DNA from: Hymenobacter sp. APR13
GTDB taxonomy: Bacteria > Bacteroidota > Bacteroidia > Cytophagales > Hymenobacteraceae
DNA length: 64,000 nucleotides
Direction of reading: 5' to 3'
NCBI RefSeq assembly: GCF_000737515.1
Contig: NZ_CP006587.1
Coordinates: 4,707,001-4,771,000 of the forward strand
Part shown: positions 1 through 8,377 of the stretch, piece by piece
Layout of the letters: the number at the start of each line of letters is the position of its first letter
Numbering within the stretch: position 1 is the first letter of the stretch
Translations under genes and position numbers: made by a program
The notes under the pieces: model-generated
Told to the model about the DNA's origin: nothing
What the model saw: the letters and a program-made list of their open reading frames with translations, nothing else
Databases searched by the model: none

Positions 1-127
1 ACATACATTGCTTGCTGCCGCAGGCTAACCTTGGCGATGGAATCGTTCATGGGGCCGGGAAGATGGGGTGGCTAAAGGCCGGTAAACAAGCTGATTGATC
101 ATATCATCCCGCCGTCGAGGTGGGGAG

Positions 128-239
128 TGAAGCAGGTTGGATTCGAACCAACGACCCTAAAATCCTGGAAGTAAGCACTGGTTGACCCGAGGAGGTAATT
201 CCACTGCTGTTTCATGCTCTACCACTGAGCTACTGCTTC
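128..239 (-). tRNA. tRNA-like gene with about 40-nt insertion in the anticodon loop
   Basis: Read on the minus strand, the ends form a perfect 7-bp acceptor stem (GAAGCAG with CTGCTTC) followed by discriminator A and no encoded CCA. The D arm (GCTC, loop AGTGGTA, GAGC) and the T arm (GTTGG, loop TTCGAAT, CCAAC) are canonical. Between them, TGAAA and TTTTA can form the anticodon stem, but they enclose 47 nt instead of 7. An inner 5-bp helix, TGGAA (199-203) with TTCCA (166-170), could fold inside the insert. Removing any contiguous 40 nt does not restore a loop with U33, so the amino acid cannot be assigned and the gene may be a pseudo-tRNA. The RNA ligase gene at 591-1475 lies just upstream on the same strand. 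Confidence 0.6.
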
Positions 240-529
240 GAAAGGGCCTTATTCAGATTAAAAGGAACACCGGAAAAAACCAGGTAATTGAGCTGCTGAT
301 TCGGGACAGGAAGAGAAGTAAGCAACTCTTGACCTGGCTTTTTCTAGGCGGTGGCCGCTTTGCTGTAATTAGGCCGGTAAGATAGGAGGGTTTTGCAGCA
401 TATTCCACCGCTGGAACGGTTGCGCCACAAAATGCCTGAAGCCTGCGGCAGCGGTTTCTGCCGGACCCGGAGCTTTTGAGTTGGCACCGCAGCAAGTGGC
501 GGGATGTGGTATAGTACCCAACAGAAAGC
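240..529. other. intergenic region between tRNA-like gene and RNA ligase
   Basis: About 290 nt lie between the tRNA-like gene and the hairpin after the RNA ligase gene. I see no convincing coding frame on either strand; the short open frames here have no family resemblance. The stretch must hold the promoter of the tRNA-like gene if it has its own, but no clear Bacteroidota promoter pair can be picked out. Confidence 0.4.
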
Positions 530-563
530 CCGGCCCGGCTCTATGCGAACAGGGCCGGGCCGG
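530..563 (-). terminator. GC-rich hairpin after the RNA ligase gene
   Basis: CCGGCCCGGC (530-539) pairs perfectly with GCCGGGCCGG (554-563) around a 14-nt loop. It lies 28 nt past the stop codon of the minus-strand RNA ligase gene and is followed in the transcript by a short CUUUC tract. This fits a terminator that would separate the ligase transcript from the downstream tRNA-like gene. Confidence 0.55.
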
Positions 564-590
564 AAATCAGGCTGTTATATGGGTAGAAGA

Positions 591-1475
591 CTAGGCCTTA
601 CCGCGTTGATTGAGCGTGCGCTCATAGTCCTCGAAGCGAATTTTGACAATTGAGGAGCGGTCGGCAGTGCGTAGAATAGCCCCTTCCGCCCGGCCGGGGA
701 TGGCCTGACCAGACAGGGCGGCCTGCGTTTGCGGAATATGCTCCCGCAGCCACGCCAGCACCGTTTCGTGGGTAGATTCGGCGGCGGGCACCGCATAGGT
801 GGGCAGTTGGGGGACGTCTGGCAGGCCTACCTGGGTGAGGTAGGCCGTCAGCTCCTTTCCGGACAGGAACGGTTGGCCATAACGCATACCAGCCGGGGTT
901 TCCGACTCGCGCCAGGTGGACAGCTCCCGAATATCGGTCTGCAACTGAGTGGCCAGGGCGGCGGCATCTGTAAACACGGCCACGTCGAAGACCCGAAACC
1001 CGACCTGTTCGGGTGGACCATACTGCTTGGAGTTGCCCGTGACTTTGCCACCGTAGAACTCTCCAAACAAAACGGTTAGTGGAGCCGGCTGGCCGGTGCC
1101 GGCGCCGTAGGGTAGCCGGGGTAAGTGCCCCTGTTCATCGGCGTAATGCGGGAAAATCAGGCGGCGCAGTCCTTCCACAATGCCCACAGCCGGGTCAAAA
1201 AGCAGGTCGCCGCTAACGGTGAGCAGGTTTTCGCGGGAGCCTACCACATACGAACCATCGGCGAAGACCAGCAGGCGGGCACTGGTACCGTCTATCTTCT
1301 CGGTGGCCGTGAGAGGTTGGCTGAACAGCGCCGGGGTGGTGAAGTCGGTAGTGAGGCGGCCCCGGTCGCCGAGGGCATGCAGCGTAAGGATGGACGGGTA
1401 TTTGGTCAGCGTGTTGAGTTGGGCCAGGGAATGAGCCACCGCAGTGCGCGCTTGGCTTTTAGCAGGGAGTAGCAT
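591..1475 (-). CDS. ATP-dependent RNA ligase family protein
   Basis: A 294-aa nucleotidyltransferase of the RNA_ligase (Rnl) superfamily, predicted to seal RNA nicks through a lysyl-AMP intermediate. The visible order of motifs supports this: motif I EKIDGTSAR with the nucleotidyl lysine at K60, SREN near residue 80 (motif Ia), LFGEFYGG near 137-143 (motif III), EGAILR at 264-269 (motif IV) and IVKIRF with K278 (motif V). The start is an ATG at 1475. The protein has only the catalytic core and a short N-terminal segment, with no signal peptide. Such ligases in phages repair tRNA anticodon-loop breaks, and an interrupted tRNA-like gene lies downstream on the same strand; a link between the two is my inference. 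A DNA ligase is less likely because no OB-fold or BRCT region follows motif V. Confidence 0.85.
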   Translation of the reverse strand: MLLPAKSQARTAVAHSLAQLNTLTKYPSILTLHALGDRGRLTTDFTTPALFSQPLTATEKIDGTSARLLVFADGSYVVGSRENLLTVSGDLLFDPAVGIVEGLRRLIFPHYADEQGHLPRLPYGAGTGQPAPLTVLFGEFYGGKVTGNSKQYGPPEQVGFRVFDVAVFTDAAALATQLQTDIRELSTWRESETPAGMRYGQPFLSGKELTAYLTQVGLPDVPQLPTYAVPAAESTHETVLAWLREHIPQTQAALSGQAIPGRAEGAILRTADRSSIVKIRFEDYERTLNQRGKA

Positions 1476-1544
1476 AAGACAACGGATTAATGGGGTGAAG
1501 CTACTGAAAAAAGATACCGGTCCACCGGTGAGGCGGGCCGGCGG

Positions 1545-2190
1545 CTAAGCGGCCTGCCCGAGGTGGGGCGTAGCCAGTGACTGCCCAATCTGGCGGGCGT
1601 GGTGACGTAGCAGGGCGGTGTACTTCTTGCGGCCGTGCTCCATGAGGATGGTGTTGACACTTATTTCCACCGTCCAGAGTGCATGGGGGGCTTTCTTCTG
1701 CCCCCCCGATGATGAGGAAGCAGTCAGCCTGCAGCACGTCAAGATAGAGGGTGGCCTAGCGGTCGTAGTCGTACTTCTCGATGGTAATCAGGAAGTGTGC
1801 CAGGTCGGGGCTGCTGGTGGTTTTGAAGTCGATGAGCGTGAGCTGGCGGCCGGCGCGGCTGCGCACCAACAGGTCCGGGCGGAGCTTCCCCCCTACTCCG
1901 GTGGCCGCGTGGATGGCAATGTAGGACTGTTCGGCGTGGCCGCGGTAGAGCAGGTCGCGGCAGTAGCGCTGGCGGCGCACTTGGCGGACCAGCGTTTCCA
2001 GGTCGGCCCACTTGATGCCGCGCTCGTCGGTGCGGGCATAGGTGGCGGGTTCGAGGGTGGAGGTATGGAGGTGGATGCCGTAGGCCAGCGCTACGGGGTT
2101 GGGGATGACGGGTGAGGCTCAGCAACTCGTTTTTGAGGCTGCTCAGGTCGGTGTTGCTGACCTGGGGCAGGGCGCGGTGCTGGGTTTGGA
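1545..2190 (-). pseudogene. PD-(D/E)XK nuclease-like protein, broken
   Basis: Stitching minus-strand frames gives one protein: an N-terminal part reading VSNTDLSSLKNELLSL, then NPVALAYGIHLHTSTLEPA, the core RPDLLV...LTLIDFKTT and the tail ISVNTILMEHGRKKYTALL. RPDLL plus DFK matches the PD-(D/E)XK catalytic pattern of the exonuclease VIII-like family (DUF3799 type). The gene is broken by a frameshift near 2100, an in-frame TAG near 1753 after KYDYDR (at a position where Gln would fit), and a frameshift in a C/G homopolymer near 1683. Homopolymer breaks could be sequencing errors, but the stop is not. Intact, it would be a cytosolic nuclease of roughly 210 aa. Confidence 0.65.
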
Positions 2191-2213
2191 CCCGCAGATT
2201 ACAGCGAATAATT

Positions 2214-2313
2214 TATACCCGATGAGGTATAACCTACTCTGTATTCACCATCTTTATACCCGATAGGGTACGATACATCTGGTTCAGCTACTTATTACAC
2301 CCGAACGGGTATA
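2214..2313. promoter_or_regulatory. three palindromic operators before the HipB-like gene
   Basis: Three 18-bp palindromes of the form TATACCC-N4-GGGTATA occur at 2214-2231 (TATACCCGATGAGGTATA), 2255-2272 (TATACCCGATAGGGTACG) and 2296-2313 (TACACCCGAACGGGTATA), each spaced 41 bp from the next (about four helical turns). The last ends 4 nt before the start codon of the repressor gene. Spacing and position suggest autoregulation by cooperative binding of the HipB-like dimer. Confidence 0.75.
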
Positions 2314-2317
2314 TATT

Positions 2318-2536
2318 ATGCCACATACATTGGCCGAATTTGTAAAGCAGCGCCGCCGTTTGCTGCAGCTTTCGCAGCCCGACCTGGCAGCCAAGGCGGG
2401 CGTGGGGCTGCGCTTCGTGCGCGAGCTGGAACAGGGCAAAGCAACCCTGCGCCTAGATAAGGTCAACGCCGTGCTGCAGCTGTTCGGGCACGAGGTGGGG
2501 CCAGTACCGGTAAGTCGCTCACCAGAACCGGAATAA
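2318..2536 (+). CDS. HipB-like XRE-family repressor/antitoxin
   Basis: A 72-aa helix-turn-helix protein of the XRE/Cro family. The HTH covers residues 5-62: LAEFVKQRRRLLQLSQPDLA, then VGLRFVRELEQGKATLRLDK, followed by KVNAVLQLFGHEVGPVPV, which is the usual end of HipB-type antitoxins. In intact loci it binds operator palindromes and neutralises the HipA kinase. Here the partner gene follows after 3 nt but encodes only the N-terminal part of HipA. Three palindromes sit immediately upstream. The repressor itself appears whole and probably still binds them. Confidence 0.8.
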   Translation: MPHTLAEFVKQRRRLLQLSQPDLAAKAGVGLRFVRELEQGKATLRLDKVNAVLQLFGHEVGPVPVSRSPEPE

Positions 2537-2539
2537 GTC

Positions 2540-2776
2540 ATGCGCCGGGCGGAAGTACGGATGCGCAGCGAAGTGGTGGGACACCTGACCCAGGATGAGC
2601 AGGGCTATACCTTCGCCTACACGCCGGCCTACCGGCTGCGGGCCGGCGCGGAGCCGGTCAGTCTCACGCTCCCCCTGTGGGAGCATCCCTGGCTGGCATT
2701 AATAGACGCGTTAATTAAGGTTAGCCGGCTTGGCTGGCCTCAAATCCAGCTCAGCATCAACCCGACATTAAAATAA
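2540..2776 (+). pseudogene. HipA N-terminal domain fragment, truncated
   Basis: The frame begins MRRAEVRMRSEVVGHLTQDE and runs through GYTFAYTPAYRLRAGAEPVSLTLPL, typical of the N-terminal subdomain of HipA-family serine/threonine kinases (the Couple_hipA region). Similarity ends around residue 48, where the sequence changes to unrelated residues and stops at 78 aa; a full HipA is about 400-440 aa. The ATP-binding and catalytic parts are missing, so no kinase toxin can be made. The gene starts 3 nt after the HipB-like stop, as in an antitoxin-toxin operon. A deletion or recombination junction probably lies near 2700. Confidence 0.7.
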
Positions 2777-2836
2777 CCGGTATTTGACGTTAGATAATCT
2801 ACTTGACCTCGAAAGTGACCCGTTGTTACCTGCAGG

Positions 2837-3028
2837 TTGCCGCGCTCCATTGAGTGCAGCGCCCAGGCCCACTTCGACAACCACGTGCACTTCAAGTGCA
2901 CGGCCTGCCAGCACATCTTCTGCCTCAACCAGGTGGTCATTCCGGCCGTGACGCTGCCAGCCAAATTCGAGGCCCAGGCCCGCGACTATCTGCTGTCCGG
3001 CACCTACCGCGAGTGCCAGCCTTCCTGA
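2837..3028 (+). pseudogene. Fur-family regulator, C-terminal fragment
   Basis: From about residue 7 the 63-aa frame reads CSAQAHFDNHVHFKCTACQH and on to CLNQVVIPAV, which matches the metal-binding dimerisation half of Fur-family repressors (HFDNHVHFxC with a CxxC zinc motif, then YLLSGTYREC). The N-terminal winged-helix DNA-binding half is absent; the sequence before it does not continue the family. It is therefore a leftover of a Fur/Zur-type gene, probably cut by the same rearrangement that truncated the HipA fragment upstream. Confidence 0.7.
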
Positions 3029-3050
3029 GCCGCCAGGACGCCGGCCCGGG

Positions 3051-3787
3051 CTACACGGTTTGCAGGTAGAGGGTTTCCAGCTCGCTGACCGTGAGGCTGT
3101 GGGTGGGCAGGGTTTCCACCAGCTGGCCTTCGCGCATGATGCCGATACGAGTGCCCACTTCCTTGGCCCGGAAAATGTCGTGGGTGGCCATCAGGATGGC
3201 CGTGCCCGCCTGGCTCAGAGCCAGCAGCAGCTCGGAAAACTCGTTGCTGGCTTTGGGGTCAAGGCCGGAGGTGGGCTCGTCGAGCAGCAGGGCCTGGGCT
3301 TGCTTGGCTAGGGCAATGGCAATGCCCACTTTCTGGCGCATGCACTTAGAATAGGCCCCCACCCGCCGGGCGTGGGCCTCGGCGGGCAGCCCGGAACGCA
3401 GTAGCAGGTCATGCCGCTCCAAGGCGGAGTAGCGGAAGCCGGCCAGGGAGGCGAAGAAATTGAGGTTTTCCAGGCCCGTGAGGTTGGGTTAGAGCATCAC
3501 CGTTTCGGGCAGGTAGGCCAGCCGCCGCCGGGTTTCGAGCGGGTGCTCGTCTACACTCAGCCCGCCCACCAGGGCCTGGCCGGCCGTGGGCTGCAGAAAC
3601 CCAAGAAACAGATTGATGGTGGTGGTTTTGCCGGCCCCGTTCTGGCCCAGCAAACAGAATTTTCGCCCGGCGCGATGGTTAGATTAAGGTTGTTCAGGGC
3701 CGGGCGGTCGGCGGCGCCGGCCGCCGCCAACCCGCTCTTCACTACCCGGCGCATCTGCGTGCTAAACCACTGGCCCACCCCCGGCAA
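3051..3787 (-). pseudogene. ABC transporter ATP-binding protein, broken
   Basis: Joined minus-strand frames give an ATPase of about 240 aa: LNNLNLTIAPGEN, a Walker A equivalent to LLGQNGAGKTTTINLF, LAYLPETVML, then YSKCMRQKVGIAIALAKQ (degenerate signature), LLLDEPTSGLDPKA (Walker B), TAILMATHD (switch His) and a short C-terminal tail. Walker A is destroyed by a frameshift at a T/A run near 3657, and an in-frame TAA occurs near 3489 just after PETVML. Only the second half (3051-3422) is an uninterrupted frame. It resembles ATPases of the CcmA/NatA/Nos type but no permease is adjacent. Confidence 0.75.
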
Positions 3788-3823
3788 TCCGCCTCATCCC
3801 ATCTTCCACAAATCATCTCCTCC

Positions 3824-4735
3824 ATGAATTTTGACACCATTATCGTAGGGGCCGGCAACGCCGGCCTGAGCGCGGCCCTCACCCTGGGCCGCTCGCGCCG
3901 CCGCGGGCTGGTGCTCGACGGCGGCCCGCCCCGCAATGTCCCGGCCGCCCACGCCCACAACTTCTTCACCCGCGACGGCATCCCGCCCGCCGAGCTGCTG
4001 CGCCTGGGCCGCGAGCAGCTACAGCCCTACGACGGGGTGGAAATCCGGGCGGCCCTGGCCCAAACCGCCCGCGCTGTGCCGGGCGGCTTCGCCCTGGAGC
4101 TGGTCGACGGCACGGCAGTAACGGCCCGCACGCTGCTGCTGGCCCCCGGCGTGGTGGACGTGCTGCTCGCCATTCCCGGCTTCCGGGAGCTCTGGGGCCG
4201 GGGCGTGTACCACAGTCCCTACTGCCACGGCCGGGAAGTTCGCGACCAGCCGCTGGCCCTCTACGGGCGGGGCGCGCTGGGCTTCCACCTGGCTGTGCTG
4301 CTGCATCACTGGGCCCCCGGTCCGGTACTCTGCACCGACGGTCCCGCCGAACTCGACGCCGCCCAGCTCGCCACGCTCGGGCAGCTGGGCATCCGGGTGC
4401 TGGAAACGCCGGTGGCGGCCCTTGAGCCCGCGCCGGCCGGTGGGCTAACGGTGGCCTTTGCCGACGAGTCCCGGCTCGCGGTGGCGGCCGTGTTTGCCCG
4501 CGTGCCGCAGCAGCAGCGCACCGACCTGGCCGCCCAGCTCGGCTGCGCCTTTACCGACGACGGCATCTATATACAAACCACATGGTATGGGCCTAACCAG
4601 CGTGCCCGGCGTGTACGCCGACGGCGACCTGACCAGCCCGTTCCAGCAGGTGGTAGCCGCGGCCGCGGCCGGCATGGGCGCGGCGGCCCTGCTCAATAAC
4701 ACGTTGATCTTCCAGGACTACGCGCCCGCCAGCTG
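3824..4735 (+). pseudogene. NAD(P)/FAD-dependent oxidoreductase (thioredoxin-reductase-like), frameshifted
   Basis: The protein starts MNFDTIIVGAGNAGLSAALT with the Rossmann GxGxxG FAD motif, continues with LLLAPGVVDVLLAIPGF, SPYCHGREV and GRGALGFHLAVLL (NAD(P)-binding glycine motif), and would end PGVYADGDLTSPFQQVVAAA, the second FAD-binding motif of this family. The frame shifts near 4580, so the last 50 residues lie in another frame (ending at 4735). The redox CxxC of true thioredoxin reductases is replaced by YCHG, as in thioredoxin-reductase-like flavoproteins with other partners. One base change would restore about 304 aa, so a sequencing error is possible. Confidence 0.75.
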
Positions 4736-4736
4736 A

Positions 4737-5016
4737 CGTGGCCCGGGCCTCCGCCTTTCGATGGGCTCCGCTCTGCCTGCCTCCCGCCGGGTGGTGCCGC
4801 ACTCCCGGTGTCGCGCCGTTGTCACCTAGTGAAAAAATGTCCTGTCCCCATTTACCATCACTGCGAGTCCTCACTGCTCCAGCCTGACTGCGCGTAGCGG
4901 CTTCATGCATTATAGCCTCCTGCTGCCGAACTGCGTGCTCGCGGCGGCCGGATGAGCAGACGCGGGCAGGCTGCGCAACCGCTGAAATGCGCCGTGCATG
5001 CCGGAAAGGCAGCCTA
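4737..5016. other. intergenic region without recognisable gene
   Basis: Two convergent genes end here, the flavoprotein relic on the plus strand and the RND permease on the minus strand. Short open frames on both strands have no family character, and I see no strong hairpin or repeat. A degraded remnant cannot be excluded. Confidence 0.35.
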
Positions 5017-8000
5017 TTATCCGGCATCGACCGGCGGGGTGAGCGGCGCCGCGTCGAGCTCCTGCGGGTGGTCATCGAGGCCCGTTTCCCGATGCGCCGC
5101 GAAGTACTGCGCCAGGGCCTTTTCGCCCACCAGCCAGAACACCACCGGCGTTACGATAATATCGAGGAACGTGGACGAAAGCAGGCCGCCAAGGATGACG
5201 GTGGCCACCGGATACAGGATTTCCTTGCCCGGCGCGTCCTTGGCAAGCGTGAGCGGCACCAGGGCCAGGGCGGCCACTAAGGCTGTCATCAGCACCGGCA
5301 CCAGCCGCTCCAGCGAGCCGCGGATAATCATGGGGAGGCCGAACTTCTCGCCTTCGTGCTCGACGAGGTGGATGTAGTGCGAAATCATCATGATGCCGTT
5401 GCGCGAGGCAATGCCGGTGAGCGTGATGAAGCCCACCAGTGAGGCAATGCTGAACGTGCCGCCCGTGAGCAGCACCGCCACCACCGAGCCGATGAGCGCC
5501 AGCGGGATGTTGAGCATAATCTGACCCACCATCAAGGAGGATTTAAAGTGCGAAAACAGCACCAAAAAGATGCCGGCCAGCGAAAACAAGCTCAGCCACA
5601 GTATCTTCTGCGAGGCCGACTGCTGGCTCTCGAACTGCCCGCCGTAGGTGAGGTAGTAGCCCGGCGGCAGCTTGACCTGCTGGCTGACTTTGGCTTGGAT
5701 TTCCTTCACCGTGGAGCCCAGATCCCGCTCGGCCACATTCAGCGAGATGGTGATGCGGCGCTGGGTGTTTTCGTGGTTGACGGTATTGGGCCCTGGCTCG
5801 TATACCACGTCAGCCACTTCGCTCACCGGAATCATAGCGCCGCTGGGCGTTTCGATGCGGGTCTGACTGATGGCCGCAATGTCGTTGCGCTGGGCTTCGG
5901 GCAGCTTCACCACCAGGTCGAAGCGCTTCTGCCCGTCGAGCATCTGCGACACCACGGCACCCTGGAACAGCGTTTCCAGGTCGCGCACCACCTCGCCCCG
6001 GGCCATGCCGTAGGCGCGGAGCGTTTCGTCGCGCGGGCGGATCAGGAGCTGCGGAATCTGAACCTGCTTTTCGACCTGCAAATCGACCACGCCGGGCACC
6101 GTGCCGGCGGCGGCGCGCACCTCGTTGGCGTAGCGGCGCAGCTCCAGCAAGTCGTTGCCGAATACCTTGATGGCCACCTGGGCCCGCACGCCCGACAGCA
6201 GGTGGTCGAGGCGGTGGGAAATGGGCTGACCGATGTTGACATTCACGCCCGTAATCAAGCTGAGCTTCTGGCGCATGTCGGCCAGGATTTCGTCGCGGCT
6301 GCGCATGGCCTTGCCCTCTGTTGCAAGTTCAGCTTCGGTCTTGAAAGCCACCTCAATTTCTGAGTTGTTCACCGACTCAGCGTGCTCGTCGAGCTCAGCG
6401 CGGCCGGTGCGGCGGGCGGTGTAGGCCACTTCCGGAATCTTAAGCATCTGCTGCTCGCCCAGCGTACCCAGGCGGTTGCTTTCGGTGAGCGAGGTGCCCG
6501 CCGGGGCCGAGAAGTTGACCGTGAGGGAGCCTTCGTTGAACGGCGGCAGGAACTCGGTACCGAAAAAGGGCACCATGGCCGCGGCCATTACAAACAATAA
6601 AGCTGTGGAGGTCAGCACCAGTTTGGGCCGCTGCAGGCCCCAGGTAAGCAGGCGCTTATCCTTCTTTTTCAGCCAGCGCACCAACCCGCCGTCGGTCTCG
6701 GGGTGGTCCATCTGCTTCATGCGCGGCAGCAGGTAGTAGCACAGCACCGGCGTCACGGTCAGCGACACGAACAGCGAGGCCACGATGCTGGTGATGTAGG
6801 CAATGCCCAGCGGCGCGAAAATGCGGCCTTCCATACCTTCCAGCGCAAACAGCGGCAAAAACACCAGCACCACGATAATGGTGGCGTACACGATGGAGTT
6901 GCGCACCTCCGACGAAGCCGCGTAGATGACGCGCAGCACCGGCTGCGGGTCGGGCCGCTGCTTGTTTTCGCGCAGGCGCCGGTACACATTTTCCACGTCC
7001 ACGATGGCGTCATCCACCAGCTCGCCGATGGCAATGGCCAGCCCACCGAGTGTCATGGTGTTGATGCTGATGCCCGCCACGCGGAACACCAGCGCCGTCA
7101 CCAGCAACGAAAGCGGAATAGCTACCAGCGAGATAAATGTGGTGCGCACGTTCAGCAAAAAGGCAAACAGCACGATGACCACCAGAATGGCCCCATCGCG
7201 CAGCGCTTCCTCCACGTTGCTGATCGACGACTCAATAAACTCCGACTGCTTGAACAGCCGCGTATTCACCCGCACATCTTTCGACAGCGAAGGCTGTAGC
7301 TCCACCAGGGCTTTTTCCACGGCTTCGGTGAGGCCTACGGTGGCGGCGCCGGGCTGCTTCTCGATGCTCAGAATTACGGCCGGCTGGCCGTTCACGCTGC
7401 CGTCGCCGCGCTTGAAGCGGGCCCCGAACTCCACCCGGGCCACGTCGGCCACGCGGATGGGCGACTGCTCCCGGTAGCCCACAATGATGTTCTCGATGTC
7501 GGCCACCGAGCGCAGCCGACCCAGGTTGCGGATGAGTACTTCCGAGCCGTTGCGGTCAAAGAAGTTGCCGGTGGTGTTCAGGTTGGACTGCCGCAGGGCT
7601 TCTTCTACCTGATTCACGGTCAAGCCGGTGGCGTTCAGGCGGGGCATATCCAGCAGCACCTGATACTGCAGGTTGTCGCCGCCGATGGGAATCACCTGGG
7701 CCACGCCGGGGATACTGAGCAGGCGCTGGCGCACGGTGTAGTTGGCCAGGGTGCGCAGGTCGGCGGGGTTGGTTTCCTTACCGCCCGACAGCCCTACCAG
7801 CATAATCTGGCCCATGACCGACGAAATGGGGCCCAGCACCGGCGTAATACCTTCGGGCAGCTGCTCGCCGGTGGTTTGCAGCTTCTCGCTCACAATCTGG
7901 CGGGCCGTGAAGATGTCGGTGCCGTAGTCGAACTCCACGAACACCATGCCCAGGCCGATGGCCGAATTGGAGCGCACCGCCGATACGCCGGTGGCCCCGT

Positions 8001-8220
8001 TCAGGGCTGTTTCCACGGGCAACGTCACCAGGGCTTCCACTTCCTCAGGGGCCATGCCGGGCGCTTCCAGAAACACGGTCACGCGGGGCCGGTCCAGGTC
8101 GGGCAGCACGTCTACCGGCAGCTGGCTGGCGGTGTAGGTGCCGGCAATCAGCAGCCCCACGGCAAAGGCCAGCATGAGCAGCCGGTTCTGCAGGGCAAAG
8201 CGAATTATTTGGTCAAGCAT
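5017..8220 (-). CDS. efflux RND transporter permease, heavy-metal (CusA/CzcA) type
   Basis: A 1067-aa inner-membrane proton antiporter that should drive metal or drug efflux through the adaptor and outer-membrane channel encoded just upstream. It begins MLDQIIRFALQNRLLMLAFA (first membrane helix), with periplasmic porter domains after helices 1 and 7 and the family-typical GELVDDAIVDVENVYRRLRE acid-rich helix in TM4, plus a matching second half (GIASRNGIMMISHYIHLVEH). Length fits the RND family. I chose the ATG at 8220 because the open frame upstream is repeat sequence and lacks family character. It is the last gene of a four-gene minus-strand set, and copper genes surround it, so copper or another soft metal is the likely substrate. 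Confidence 0.9.
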   Translation of the reverse strand: MLDQIIRFALQNRLLMLAFAVGLLIAGTYTASQLPVDVLPDLDRPRVTVFLEAPGMAPEEVEALVTLPVETALNGATGVSAVRSNSAIGLGMVFVEFDYGTDIFTARQIVSEKLQTTGEQLPEGITPVLGPISSVMGQIMLVGLSGGKETNPADLRTLANYTVRQRLLSIPGVAQVIPIGGDNLQYQVLLDMPRLNATGLTVNQVEEALRQSNLNTTGNFFDRNGSEVLIRNLGRLRSVADIENIIVGYREQSPIRVADVARVEFGARFKRGDGSVNGQPAVILSIEKQPGAATVGLTEAVEKALVELQPSLSKDVRVNTRLFKQSEFIESSISNVEEALRDGAILVVIVLFAFLLNVRTTFISLVAIPLSLLVTALVFRVAGISINTMTLGGLAIAIGELVDDAIVDVENVYRRLRENKQRPDPQPVLRVIYAASSEVRNSIVYATIIVVLVFLPLFALEGMEGRIFAPLGIAYITSIVASLFVSLTVTPVLCYYLLPRMKQMDHPETDGGLVRWLKKKDKRLLTWGLQRPKLVLTSTALLFVMAAAMVPFFGTEFLPPFNEGSLTVNFSAPAGTSLTESNRLGTLGEQQMLKIPEVAYTARRTGRAELDEHAESVNNSEIEVAFKTEAELATEGKAMRSRDEILADMRQKLSLITGVNVNIGQPISHRLDHLLSGVRAQVAIKVFGNDLLELRRYANEVRAAAGTVPGVVDLQVEKQVQIPQLLIRPRDETLRAYGMARGEVVRDLETLFQGAVVSQMLDGQKRFDLVVKLPEAQRNDIAAISQTRIETPSGAMIPVSEVADVVYEPGPNTVNHENTQRRITISLNVAERDLGSTVKEIQAKVSQQVKLPPGYYLTYGGQFESQQSASQKILWLSLFSLAGIFLVLFSHFKSSLMVGQIMLNIPLALIGSVVAVLLTGGTFSIASLVGFITLTGIASRNGIMMISHYIHLVEHEGEKFGLPMIIRGSLERLVPVLMTALVAALALVPLTLAKDAPGKEILYPVATVILGGLLSSTFLDIIVTPVVFWLVGEKALAQYFAAHRETGLDDHPQELDAAPLTPPVDAG

Positions 8221-8257
8221 CCTGGGTAGGAATTGGTGGGATGGTGGATTAGTGGCT

Positions 8258-8362
8258 GTCATGCTGAGCGCAGCCGGAGGCGAAGTCGAAGCATCTCTAC
8301 TTCTGGCCAACCACTACTATTGCAACGAAGCAGTAGAGATGCATCGGCCAGCTCAGCATGAC
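8258..8362. repeat. REP/MITE-like imperfect palindrome
   Basis: GTCATGCTGAGC (8258-8269) pairs with GCTCAGCATGAC (8351-8362), and GAAGCATCTCTACT (from 8288) pairs with AGTAGAGATGCATC on the other arm. The palindrome of about 105 bp sits between the adaptor and permease genes and would form a long hairpin in the transcript. Sequences of this style are common as dispersed repeats in this bacterial group. It may lower expression of the permease relative to upstream genes. Confidence 0.65.
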
Positions 8363-8377
8363 GTTCTACTACTTCAC

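Noticed and set aside
128..239. Reading the tRNA-like gene as a long-variable-arm tRNA (Leu/Ser/Tyr type) or as an amber suppressor
   Set aside because: No anticodon stem forms directly after the D arm, so the extra bases are not a variable arm; no CUA triplet is present in the region.
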